Of a stretch of DNA of 64,000 bases, positions 43,531 through 51,439 are shown one piece after another. Every line of letters begins with the position of its first letter. Position 1 is the first letter of the stretch. The notes beneath the pieces were generated by a model, which did not search any database, had not been told where the DNA came from, and saw only the letters and a program-made list of their open reading frames with translations. The translations under genes were made by a program, and so were the position numbers. The stretch is from Bacteroidaceae bacterium (GTDB lineage: Bacteria > Bacteroidota > Bacteroidia > Bacteroidales > Bacteroidaceae), in contig JAFUYT010000011.1 in the NCBI GenBank assembly GCA_017470425.1, positions 1-64,000 on the forward strand. Direction: 5' to 3'.

Positions 43531-43570
43531 ACCGTCACCTGCCATCACCTGCCATCACCTGCCGTCACCC
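43531..43570. repeat. 10-nt tandem repeat
   Basis: Four units of CC(A/G)TCACCTG type in a row. The surrounding 637-bp gap (43177-43813) contains no recognisable gene; 43640-43813 shows nothing I can name. Confidence 0.75.
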
Positions 43571-43628
43571 AAACCGTCACCTCGTAATACGCTTGTTATA
43601 AGCGTGTTTCGCAAAAAGGTGACGGTTT
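43571..43628. repeat. nested inverted repeat
   Basis: AAACCGTCACCT (43571-43582) is mirrored exactly by AGGTGACGGTTT (43617-43628). Inside, ACGCTT/AAGCGT (43589-43605) forms a second hairpin. The outer arm shares CCGTCACCT with the adjacent decamers. Confidence 0.8.
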
Positions 43629-43813
43629 GATGGTTATTTTGTTCATGATTTACTTAGGTAAAGGCTCATAGATGGTTTACATGAATGATTCCTGGAGATT
43701 GACGTAGTCGTCCGTTCTGCTGGGCGCGGCAGAGAGCGGCGGCACGGCGGGGGGGCATTCGCCCATCTTGCGGCAGTGTGACGTGTCATCGACCGCCGCC
43801 ATCATCATTGCAT

Positions 43814-44824
43814 TTAGCCTTTCCCGGAGGCTGCCGGGATGAAGGGCGGGATTTCTTGATCGAAGGCGGGAGCGCCCACCGAGCGCAGGTTCTTCTCTAA
43901 TTGTGCCGTGCTGCTGGCTCCGACGAGGACGGAGGTGACGCCCCGCTGATGCAGGATCCAGGAGAGTGCCATCTCGGCCAGTGTCTCACCCCGCTCCGCA
44001 GCCACGGCATTGAGACCGCGCAGGTAGCTGAGCAGTTCCGGCGTCAGCACCTCCTGTTTCAGGAACTTGCCTTTCGACATACGGCTGTCTTCGGGTATGC
44101 CGTTGAGATAGCGGTCGGTGAGCAAGCCCTGGGCAAGGGGCGAGAAAGAGATGAAGCCGATGCCGTGCTCGGCGCAGAAGTCCAGGATGCCTTGCTGTTG
44201 TGGCTCGCGGTCGAGTAGGTTGAGGCGCCCCTGATAGATGAGCAGGGGCACGTCGTGCTGCCGCAGGTAGGCCTCGGCAACTTGCAACGCCTCCAAGGGC
44301 CATCGCGAGATGCCGACGTAGAGCGCCTTGCCCTGCCGCACGATATCCACGAGTGCCTGCAGCGTCTCCTCCAAGGGCGTGGCGGGATCGTAGCGGTGGC
44401 TGTAGAAGAGATCGACGTAGTCGAGGTGCATACGGCGCAGGCTCTGGTCGAGGGAGGCCATCAGAGACTTGCGAGAACCCCAGTTGCCGTAGGGGCCGGG
44501 CCACATGTCATAGCCCGCTTTCGTGGCGATGAAGAGTTCGTCGCGGTAGGCACGGAAGGTGTCGTCCATCAGACGTCCCATCGTCTCCTCGGCACTGCCA
44601 TAGACGGGACCGTAGTTGTTGGCCAGGTCGAAGTGGGTGATGCCGTGGTCGAAGGCGAAGCGTGTGATCTCGCGGCTTCGCTCGTAAGGATCTACACTGC
44701 CGAAGTTATGCCAGAAGCCGAGGCTCACCTCGGGCAGGAGTACGCCGCTGCGGCCGCAGCGCTTGTATTGCATCCCCGTCGCATCATAGCGAGTGGGGGC
44801 TGCCAGGTAGGGTTCAGGTATCAT
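43814..44824 (-). CDS. aldo/keto reductase, YghZ (L-glyceraldehyde 3-phosphate reductase) type
   Basis: 336 residues. Catalytic residues are seen in HFDLANNYGPVYG (Asp, Tyr), FIATKAGYDMWPGPYG (Lys) and DYVDLFYSHRYDPATP (His). The YDMWPGPYGNWGSRK stretch is typical of YghZ relatives. The start at 44824 is chosen; the upstream extension looks like non-coding sequence. Physiological substrate unproven. It is divergent from the endo-arabinanase-like gene. Confidence 0.9.
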   Translation of the reverse strand: MIPEPYLAAPTRYDATGMQYKRCGRSGVLLPEVSLGFWHNFGSVDPYERSREITRFAFDHGITHFDLANNYGPVYGSAEETMGRLMDDTFRAYRDELFIATKAGYDMWPGPYGNWGSRKSLMASLDQSLRRMHLDYVDLFYSHRYDPATPLEETLQALVDIVRQGKALYVGISRWPLEALQVAEAYLRQHDVPLLIYQGRLNLLDREPQQQGILDFCAEHGIGFISFSPLAQGLLTDRYLNGIPEDSRMSKGKFLKQEVLTPELLSYLRGLNAVAAERGETLAEMALSWILHQRGVTSVLVGASSTAQLEKNLRSVGAPAFDQEIPPFIPAASGKG

Positions 44825-44959
44825 TGCAGGTGCGTTTTTGGTGAGTATCTGGTTAAATAACGTTTGAGGGTGCGGTTCTGTTGTCTTGGCGGCGCACTTT
44901 TTTATGTAGGAAAGGACAGATTTTCGGCATTTCGTGCAAGCGGGCTGTAGAGATTTATG

Positions 44960-44967
44960 TACCTTTG
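44960..44967 (+). promoter_or_regulatory. -7 box for GH43 gene
   Basis: TACCTTTG, 30 nt upstream of the ATG at 44998. Confidence 0.6.
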
Positions 44968-44997
44968 CGCGCAGAAAACGTAATCCGAGGCACAAAC

Positions 44998-46047
44998 ATG
45001 AAGAAGAATCTATTGACGACGGCTGCCTTGTGGGTCATGCTGATGGTCTCTACAGTGACCCTCATGGCACAGACAGCAAATGGCGGCCAGCGGCGGCCGC
45101 GCTTCCCGCGTGAGGCTTTCCAGACGGACACGCCCATGGTTCACGATCCGGTGATGGCACGGGAGGGTGACACCTATTATATATTCTCTACGGGGCAGGG
45201 CATCCAGCAGATGACCTCGCGCGACAGGCGGACGTGGACGGTGTTGCCACAGCCCGTGATGACCGTCATTCCCGGCTGGACGACCGACTCCGTGCCGGGC
45301 TTCGGCAGCCATGTGTGGGCTCCGGATGTCATCCGTTGGCACGACCGCTGGTGGATGGCCTACAGCTGTTCCACCTTCGGGAAGAATGGCTCGGCCATCG
45401 GGCTGCTGAGCAGCCGCTCGCTGCGTGCGAACCTGTGGAAGGACGAGGGTTGCATCGTGACATCGCGTGAGAAGCGCGACAACTGGAACGCCATCGATCC
45501 GAACTTCGTCATCGACGTGGCCACTGACACGCCCTGGATGGTCTGGGGCTCCTTCTGGGACGGCATCCAATTGGTGCGCCTGGACTCTACGATGCACGTC
45601 GCCGCGGGTGCACAGCCGCGTACCATCGCCCGCCGCCACCGCCCCGGAGATCCGTCGGCTGCCGAGAACCCGACATCGAAGTTCGCCGGGCGCAACGCCA
45701 TCGAAGCGCCGTTCATCTTCTGGCACGACGGCTACTACTATCTCTTCGTGTCGTGGGACTATTGCTGTCGCGGTGCCAGGAGCAACTATCGTGTCGCCGT
45801 GGGGCGCAGCCGGGAGATCAGCGGTCCCTACCTCGATGCCGAGGGGCGTGATATGCTGGAAGGCGGTGGCACCCTCGTCCTCGAGGGCGACAAACGGGAG
45901 TTCGAGGCTGCGGGTCACTGTGCAGCCTACACCTTCGACGGCGAGGACATCTTCATCTGTCATGGCTACAGCGTGGCGCATGGCGGCGCAGCCATCCTCA
46001 TTCAACGCCCCATCCGCTGGAGTGCCGAGGGATGGCCGCAGCTGTAA
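44998..46047 (+). CDS. secreted GH43 endo-1,5-alpha-L-arabinanase-like protein
   Basis: 349 residues. The signal peptide ends VTLMAQ (about 25). Single five-bladed propeller with MVHDPVMAREGDTYYIFSTG (general base Asp), NAIDPNFVIDVATDTPWMVWG (pKa modulator Asp) and AIEAPFIFWHDGYYYLFVSW (acid Glu); DYCCRGARSNYRVAVGRS is typical of arabinanases. It likely cuts arabinan from pectin. Start chosen at 44998 because it gives the signal peptide. Monocistronic, away from the other glycosidases. Confidence 0.9.
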   Translation: MKKNLLTTAALWVMLMVSTVTLMAQTANGGQRRPRFPREAFQTDTPMVHDPVMAREGDTYYIFSTGQGIQQMTSRDRRTWTVLPQPVMTVIPGWTTDSVPGFGSHVWAPDVIRWHDRWWMAYSCSTFGKNGSAIGLLSSRSLRANLWKDEGCIVTSREKRDNWNAIDPNFVIDVATDTPWMVWGSFWDGIQLVRLDSTMHVAAGAQPRTIARRHRPGDPSAAENPTSKFAGRNAIEAPFIFWHDGYYYLFVSWDYCCRGARSNYRVAVGRSREISGPYLDAEGRDMLEGGGTLVLEGDKREFEAAGHCAAYTFDGEDIFICHGYSVAHGGAAILIQRPIRWSAEGWPQL

Positions 46048-46241
46048 GCCATCGATCCTTTGATGAACGCGCTTAGGGGCGAATCTGCTTCACTTCATCC
46101 GCCGCCTCCTGGCTCTCGTCGGCATCCACGATGCTCCGGAGCGTGGCGATTTTCTTGCATCTGTGTCGCAGATTTCGTGGAAAGATGTCCTTTCGATGCC
46201 CGAAAGTTCCCCGTTTTCTTGCAGTTCCGAAGAAGTTGCAG

Positions 46242-46249
46242 TACTTTTG
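46242..46249 (+). promoter_or_regulatory. -7 box for M48 gene
   Basis: TACTTTTG, 28 nt upstream of the ATG at 46278. Confidence 0.6.
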
Positions 46250-46277
46250 CCGCGCAAATCCAAAAACAGATTCGAAT

Positions 46278-47087
46278 ATGAAAGCAAAAATGTATGTGTG
46301 CCTTGCCCTGTCGCTCTGTCTGGCGGCGTGCAGCACGGTGAGTATGACGGGTCGGAAGCAGCTGAACCTCGTCTCGGAGTCGGAGATCCTGTCGGCCAGC
46401 CTGACGGAATACCAGTCCTACATGAAGACGGCGAAGATTTCTACGGATGCCACAGCAACGGCAGTGGTGAAGAACGTGGCACAGCGCATCGCCGCTGCCG
46501 CCGAGGCCTATCTCAAGACCGCAGGGCAGGAGGCGGACATCGCCAACTACGCATGGGAATTTAACCTGGTGAATGACAGCCAGCTGAATGCTTTCTGTAT
46601 GCCGGGCGGAAAGATTGTGGTCTATACAGGTATGCTGAACCTCATCGGCAACGGCAGCGACCGCGATGATATGCTGGCCGCCGTCATCGGTCATGAGGTG
46701 GGTCACGCCATTGCCAAGCACGGCAACGAACGTGCCAGCCAGCAGGTGCTGGCCAACTTGGGCGGTTCACTTCTGGGCGCTGCGGTGTCGCAGAAGAGCG
46801 AGGCGACGCAGCAGGCGGTGGCGATGGCCTACGGTCTGGGTACCCAGTACGGGGCGCTGCTGCCTTTCTCGCGCAAGCAGGAGCTGGAGGCTGACTACAT
46901 CGGTGTCGTCCTGGCAATTCTGGCGGGCTACGAGGCCAATGCTTCCATCACGCTGTGGGAGAAGATGAGTGCTGCCAGCACCAGTACCACGGCGGAGTTC
47001 ATGAGCACGCACCCCAGCAGTACCACGCGCATCAGCGAGCTCAAGAAGAGCATCCCGCAGGTGAAGGCACAGTTGGGAGTGAAGTGA
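46278..47087 (+). CDS. M48 family metallopeptidase, lipoprotein
   Basis: 269 residues. The lipobox is LAAC (Cys about 18), so it is probably anchored in an envelope membrane. The zinc motif HEVGHAIAKH is near 139-148, and ELEADYIGVVLA carries the third ligand. Related to YcaL/LoiP-type envelope proteases that remove misassembled outer-membrane proteins. The start at 46278 is supported by the lipoprotein signal. Confidence 0.93.
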   Translation: MKAKMYVCLALSLCLAACSTVSMTGRKQLNLVSESEILSASLTEYQSYMKTAKISTDATATAVVKNVAQRIAAAAEAYLKTAGQEADIANYAWEFNLVNDSQLNAFCMPGGKIVVYTGMLNLIGNGSDRDDMLAAVIGHEVGHAIAKHGNERASQQVLANLGGSLLGAAVSQKSEATQQAVAMAYGLGTQYGALLPFSRKQELEADYIGVVLAILAGYEANASITLWEKMSAASTSTTAEFMSTHPSSTTRISELKKSIPQVKAQLGVK

Positions 47088-47128
47088 AGTTGAGAGTTGA
47101 GAGTTGATAGTTGACAGTTGACAGGTGA
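47087..47128 (+). repeat. heptamer array, 6 units, overlapping stop and start codons
   Basis: AAGTTGA, GAGTTGA, GAGTTGA, TAGTTGA, CAGTTGA and CAGGTGA. The first unit shares a base with the M48 stop codon. The last provides the GTG start of the next gene. Confidence 0.93.
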
Positions 47129-47769
47129 AGGCGGTTGTTTTTGATCTCGACGGCACACTCCTCAATACGTTAGAGGACTTGGCCGATGCCACCAACTGGG
47201 CGTTGCGTAAGAACGGAATGTCGGAGCGCGCCCTGGAGGAGGTGCGGTACTTCGTGGGCAACGGCGTGCGCAAGCTGATAGAGCGTGCTGTGCCCGATGG
47301 AGAGCAGAATCCGTTGTTTGAGCAGACCTTTGAGGATTTCAAACGCTATTATGTCGTCCATTGCCAGGATAAGACCCGCCTCTACGATGGCATCCCAGAG
47401 ATGCTGTGCGCCCTGAAGGCCCAGGGCTTCCGACTGGCTATCGTCAGCAATAAGTTGCAGGCGGGCGTCGATGAACTCTATGAGCGCTATTTCCGCGACA
47501 CCGTGGAGGTGGCCATCGGCGAACGTCCCGAGGTGCGGCGCAAGCCTGCCCCCGACATGGTAGAGCTGGCACTGCGCGAGCTGGGCGTCCCGAAGGAGGA
47601 GGCCGTCTATGTCGGCGACTCCGACGTGGATCTCGCCACCGCCCGCAACAGCGGCCTCCCTTGCATCAGCGTCCTCTGGGGCTTCCGTGACCGCCATTTC
47701 CTGGAGGAACATGGCGCATCCTGCTTCGCCGCCACACCCGCTGAAGTTGTTCATCAATTCATCCGATAA
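47125..47769 (+). CDS. HAD-superfamily phosphatase (phosphoglycolate phosphatase-like), GTG start
   Basis: 214 residues. Motif I is VVFDLDGTLLN (Asp7, Asp9), motif II lies around LAIVSNK, and motif III/IV is GDSDVDLATARNSG. The length and cap type suit Gph-like enzymes, but substrates in this family are promiscuous. No ATG is available at the proper position; GTG 47125 comes from the heptamer array. It precedes cobU by 6 nt, so a role for a phosphatase in cobalamin assembly is conceivable but unproven. Confidence 0.9.
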   Translation: MKAVVFDLDGTLLNTLEDLADATNWALRKNGMSERALEEVRYFVGNGVRKLIERAVPDGEQNPLFEQTFEDFKRYYVVHCQDKTRLYDGIPEMLCALKAQGFRLAIVSNKLQAGVDELYERYFRDTVEVAIGERPEVRRKPAPDMVELALRELGVPKEEAVYVGDSDVDLATARNSGLPCISVLWGFRDRHFLEEHGASCFAATPAEVVHQFIR

Positions 47770-47775
47770 TATAAT

Positions 47776-48297
47776 ATGTCCATTCGTCTCATCACTGGCG
47801 GCCAACGCTCGGGCAAGAGCCAGTATGCAGAGCGCCTTGCTCTCTCGCTATCTCCGAATCCAGTCTATATGGCTACGGCCCATGTCTGGGACGAGGAGTT
47901 TCGCGAGCGGGTGCACCGGCATCAGGAGCGTCGTGGCGCAGAGTGGACGAATATAGAGGAAGAGCGCACGCTGAGTGCGCACGACGTAAGCGGGCGTGTC
48001 GTTCTGGTGGATTGCCTCACCCTCTGGGCCACGAACTACTTCTTCGCCGATGGCATCGAGGCCGATGTAGATACAGCCCTCGAAGCCCTTAAGGCAGAGT
48101 TTGACCGCTTCACGGCGCAGCCCGCCACCTTCATCTTCGTCACCAACGAGATTGGCTCGGGCGGCACGCCCGTCAATGATGTCCAGCGCCGCTTCACCGA
48201 CCTGCTTGGTTGGCTGAACCAGTATGTGGCATCGAAGGCCGACGAGGTGGTGTTGATGGTGAGTGGAATCGCAGTGAAAATTAAAAGTGAAAATTGA
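47776..48297 (+). CDS. cobU: adenosylcobinamide kinase / guanylyltransferase
   Basis: Bifunctional enzyme activating adenosylcobinamide to the GDP form. It has 173 residues. The P-loop GGQRSGKSQ is at 8-16, and the guanylylated His lies in the RVHRHQERR region; VTNEIGSGGTP is typical. The TGA stop lies in a heptamer array (48277-48304). First of cobU-cobT-cobS. Confidence 0.94.
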   Translation: MSIRLITGGQRSGKSQYAERLALSLSPNPVYMATAHVWDEEFRERVHRHQERRGAEWTNIEEERTLSAHDVSGRVVLVDCLTLWATNYFFADGIEADVDTALEALKAEFDRFTAQPATFIFVTNEIGSGGTPVNDVQRRFTDLLGWLNQYVASKADEVVLMVSGIAVKIKSEN

Positions 48298-48304
48298 AGA
48301 GTGA
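48277..48304 (+). repeat. heptamer array at cobU stop codon
   Basis: AAAATTA, AAAGTGA, AAATTGA and AGAGTGA. The TGA of the third unit is the cobU stop. Confidence 0.8.
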
Positions 48305-48322
48305 TAGGTCGTAGGATGAAAT

Positions 48323-49363
48323 ATGGAATTACGTCAAGCTTTACAGGAGAAAATCGACAACCTCAATAAACCCAAGGGCTCGTTGGGGCGCCTGGAGGAG
48401 CTGGCCTTTCAGATCGGCATGATTCAGCAGACGCTGTCGCCCACGTTGTCTCATCCCGTGCACCTCCTCTTCGGTGCCGACCACGGCATCGAGCGGGAAG
48501 GGGTCAGCGTGTCGCCCCGTTGCATCACGTGGCAGCAGATGGTGAACTTCACGCGGGGTGGCGGCGGCGTGAATATGTTCTGCCGTCAGCATGGCTTTGA
48601 CCTGCGCCTCATCGATGTCGGCGTCGATTATGACCTCAGTGCCTACCCGCAGATCCTTAACCGTAAGATCACCCCTCATGGCACCGCCAACTTCCGCTAT
48701 GAACCTGCGATGACCGAGGAAGAGATGGAGCGCGCTCTTGCCGTGGGACGCGAACAGGTGGATGCCGCCGCTGCCGCAGGATGCAGGATCATCAGCATCG
48801 GCGAGATGGGGATTGCCAATACCTCCCCCTCCAGCATCTGGATGAGCCTGCTGCTCGACCTTCCCCTGGAGCGGTGCGTAGGAGCTGGAGCCGGTCTCAA
48901 TAGCGAAGGTATTCAGCATAAGCTCCGTATCCTGCAGGAGAGTGTGGCGCTCGCTCAGAAACAAGCCGCTCTCTCCTCATCGGGGGAGCCGGGAGAGAGG
49001 CTTCGCTTCCTCCTCCGTTACTTCGGCGGCTTCGAGATGGTGGCAGCTGTGGGGGCAATGATACATGCCGCTGAATGGCGGATGGTTGTCCTCGTCGATG
49101 GTTTCATCATGTCGGCGTGTGCCCTGATGGCCTCGCGCCTGATGCCGTCGTTCATGGATTTCGCCATCTTCTGTCACAGCGGCGATGAGAGCGGACATCA
49201 GCTGATGCTCGACCGCATGGGAGCCAAACCGCTCCTCCATCTGGGGCTGCGGCTCGGTGAAGGCACGGGTGCCCTCTGCGCATATCCTCTGATTGACTCC
49301 GCTGTGAGAATGCTCAACGAAATGGGAAATTTCGATGATAATGAGATTACGAAATATTTTTGA
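48323..49363 (+). CDS. cobT: nicotinate-nucleotide:dimethylbenzimidazole phosphoribosyltransferase
   Basis: Makes alpha-ribazole phosphate for the lower ligand of cobalamin. It has 346 residues. Motifs are NKPKGSLGRLEELA, GADHGIEREGVS, GEMGIANTSPSS and the catalytic Glu region RLGEGTGAL. An extra segment at about 215-226 (SSSGEPGERL) corresponds to a GC-rich inverted repeat (48969-48999). It overlaps the start of cobS. Confidence 0.95.
   Translation: MELRQALQEKIDNLNKPKGSLGRLEELAFQIGMIQQTLSPTLSHPVHLLFGADHGIEREGVSVSPRCITWQQMVNFTRGGGGVNMFCRQHGFDLRLIDVGVDYDLSAYPQILNRKITPHGTANFRYEPAMTEEEMERALAVGREQVDAAAAAGCRIISIGEMGIANTSPSSIWMSLLLDLPLERCVGAGAGLNSEGIQHKLRILQESVALAQKQAALSSSGEPGERLRFLLRYFGGFEMVAAVGAMIHAAEWRMVVLVDGFIMSACALMASRLMPSFMDFAIFCHSGDESGHQLMLDRMGAKPLLHLGLRLGEGTGALCAYPLIDSAVRMLNEMGNFDDNEITKYF
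48969..48999. repeat. inverted repeat in cobT
   Basis: CTCTCTCC (48969-48976) and GGAGAGAG (48992-48999) around CATCGGGGGAGCC; coding, in frame. Confidence 0.6.
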
Positions 49364-50237
49364 CGGAGTGCTCGCTTCGCTGACGCTCTGCACCCGCCTC
49401 CCCTGGTGGCGCTTGCGCGAATTGCCCAAGGAGGCGTACGAGCGCGTGACGGACTACTGGCCTTTCGTGGGCTGGGTCACGGGCGGAGTGATGGCTGCCG
49501 CTTTCAGCCTCGCGCTATGGCTGGGCTTCAGTCCGGCTTTGGCGGCTCTCATGGCCATTGCCGTGCGTCTGCTGCTCACGGGTGCCCTGCACGAGGATGG
49601 CCTTGCCGACTTCTGTGACGGCTTTGGAGGCGGCACGACGCGCGAGCGCGCCCTCGCCATCATGAAGGACTCCCACATAGGTACCTATGGTGTCATCGGT
49701 CTCATCCTTTATATAGGACTCCTGTGGGCGAGCCTGACCAACATGGCAGACACCCGTCTGGAGCAACAACTCATCACCCTGCTGGCTGCTTCTCATGCGG
49801 ATATAGATTATTCTGTGCTGATGAACTGGGAAGGGGCTGCTGTCATTCTCTTCTTCGACGTCCTTGGTAAGGTCGCGGCCTCCTTCGTCACCAGTCAGCT
49901 GCCTTATGCCCGCTCCGAGGAGAACGCGAAGGTGGGCGTTGTCTATCGGCAGCGCTCGTGGCGCGGACTGCTGGCTCATGTCGTGCGCTGCACCATCGCG
50001 CTCGCACTGCCTGTCGTCCTCTGTGTGTTCGCAGGGATGCCTGCCATAGCTCTTGGCTTTGTTTATATCCCCGTCGTCCTCTGCCTGCTGCCGATTCCTT
50101 TCATCGTGGAGATGCTCATGGCTGCTTGGATGCGTCGTCGCATCGGGGGCTACACCGGTGACTGTTGCGGCGCCCTTTTCCTCCTCTGCGAGCTCTCCCT
50201 TTACCTCTTCCTTCCGCTGCTGATGAGATATGCCTGA
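49335..50237 (+). CDS. cobS: adenosylcobinamide-GDP ribazoletransferase (cobalamin synthase)
   Basis: Integral membrane enzyme joining adenosylcobinamide-GDP and alpha-ribazole. It has 300 residues, longer than the usual about 250. The metal motif LHEDGLADFCDGFGGG is followed by several membrane segments. ATG 49335 and ATG 49341 are both possible, each overlapping cobT. It completes nucleotide-loop assembly; corrin-ring genes are absent here, suggesting salvage or genes elsewhere. Confidence 0.93.
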   Translation: MIMRLRNIFDGVLASLTLCTRLPWWRLRELPKEAYERVTDYWPFVGWVTGGVMAAAFSLALWLGFSPALAALMAIAVRLLLTGALHEDGLADFCDGFGGGTTRERALAIMKDSHIGTYGVIGLILYIGLLWASLTNMADTRLEQQLITLLAASHADIDYSVLMNWEGAAVILFFDVLGKVAASFVTSQLPYARSEENAKVGVVYRQRSWRGLLAHVVRCTIALALPVVLCVFAGMPAIALGFVYIPVVLCLLPIPFIVEMLMAAWMRRRIGGYTGDCCGALFLLCELSLYLFLPLLMRYA

Positions 50238-50282
50238 GGTGCGTCACATGACAAAAATCAACAAAAAGTGGCGAATTGCTGA

Positions 50283-50349
50283 AAAAAGTGTAGTGAATAG
50301 GGCGTTTTCTGCATGAAAATGGCTACCTTTGCCCCCGACTACACTTTTT
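50283..50349. promoter_or_regulatory. 12-bp inverted repeat flanking the ilvC promoter
   Basis: AAAAAGTGTAGT (50283-50294) and ACTACACTTTTT (50338-50349) are exact reverse complements either side of the -7 box. The right arm begins about where transcription would start. Possible operator. Confidence 0.5.
50324..50331 (+). promoter_or_regulatory. -7 box for ilvC
   Basis: TACCTTTG, 34 nt before the ilvC ATG. Confidence 0.65.
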
Positions 50350-50365
50350 AACTTTATAAATAAAC

Positions 50366-51409
50366 ATGGCAAAAATGAATTTCGGCGGTGTCATCGAGGA
50401 AGTGATGACCCGCGAAGAGTTCCCCCTGGAGAAGGCACGTGAGGTGCTGAAGAACGAGACCATCGCCGTGCTCGGCTACGGCGTGCAGGGCCCTGGTCAG
50501 GCTTGTAATCTGCGCGACAATGGCTTCAATGTCATCGTTGGTCAGCGCGAGGGTAAAACATACGACAAGGCTGTCGCCGACGGCTGGGTGCCCGGTGAGA
50601 CGCTGTTCTCGCTGGAAGAGGCTGCTGAGCGCGGTACGATTGTATGCCTGTTGCTCTCCGATGCTGCACAGATGCAGCTCTGGCCCACCATCAAGCCTCA
50701 CCTGACAGCAGGCAAGACCCTCTACTTCTCCCATGGCTTTGCCATCACTTGGAACGACCGCACGGGTGTGGTGCCTCCCGCAGACATCGACGTCATCATG
50801 GTAGCGCCCAAGGGCAGCGGCACCAGCCTTCGCACGATGTTCCTCGAAGGCCGTGGCTTGAACTCGAGCTATGCCATCTATCAGGATGCCAGCGGCAAGG
50901 CACTGGAGAAGGTGCTGGCCTTTGGTATCGGTATCGGCAGCGGTTATCTCTTTGAGACGACTTTCCAGCGCGAGGCCACCTCAGACCTCACCGGTGAGCG
51001 CGGCTCGCTGATGGGTGCCATCCAGGGTCTGCTCCTGGCTCAGTATGAGGTGCTGCGCGAGAACGGACATACTCCCTCCGAGGCCTTCAATGAGACCGTC
51101 GAGGAGCTGACGCAGTCGCTGATGCCCCTGTTCGCACAAAAGGGTATGGACTGGATGTACGCTAACTGCTCCACCACTGCACAGCGCGGTGCCCTCGACT
51201 GGATGGGTCCGTTCCACGACGCCATCAAGCCCGTGGTCGAAAAGCTCTATGCCAGCGTGAAGTGCGGCAACGAGGCTCAGATCAGCATTGACAGCAACTC
51301 GAAGCCCGGTTACCGCGAGGGCTTGGAGAAGGAACTTGCAGCCCTGCGCGAGAGCGAGATGTGGCGCACCGCTGCTGTCGTGCGTCAGCTGCGTCCGGAG
51401 AATAACTAA
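50366..51409 (+). CDS. ilvC: ketol-acid reductoisomerase (class I)
   Basis: Second common step of branched-chain amino-acid synthesis, NADPH and Mg dependent. It has 347 residues. The Rossmann motif is VLGYGVQGPGQACNLRD; VAPKGSGTSLR and QREATSDLTGERGSLMGA carry the metal ligands. No other ilv genes are adjacent. The acyltransferase gene follows after 30 nt. Confidence 0.96.
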   Translation: MAKMNFGGVIEEVMTREEFPLEKAREVLKNETIAVLGYGVQGPGQACNLRDNGFNVIVGQREGKTYDKAVADGWVPGETLFSLEEAAERGTIVCLLLSDAAQMQLWPTIKPHLTAGKTLYFSHGFAITWNDRTGVVPPADIDVIMVAPKGSGTSLRTMFLEGRGLNSSYAIYQDASGKALEKVLAFGIGIGSGYLFETTFQREATSDLTGERGSLMGAIQGLLLAQYEVLRENGHTPSEAFNETVEELTQSLMPLFAQKGMDWMYANCSTTAQRGALDWMGPFHDAIKPVVEKLYASVKCGNEAQISIDSNSKPGYREGLEKELAALRESEMWRTAAVVRQLRPENN

Positions 51410-51439
51410 GGAGTCCCTGCTCCGTAACCTACGAGAACT

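Noticed and set aside
47088..47775. Cobalamin riboswitch before cobU
   Set aside because: No recognisable B12-box or fold; the gap before the HAD gene is a heptamer array and the gap before cobU is 6 nt.
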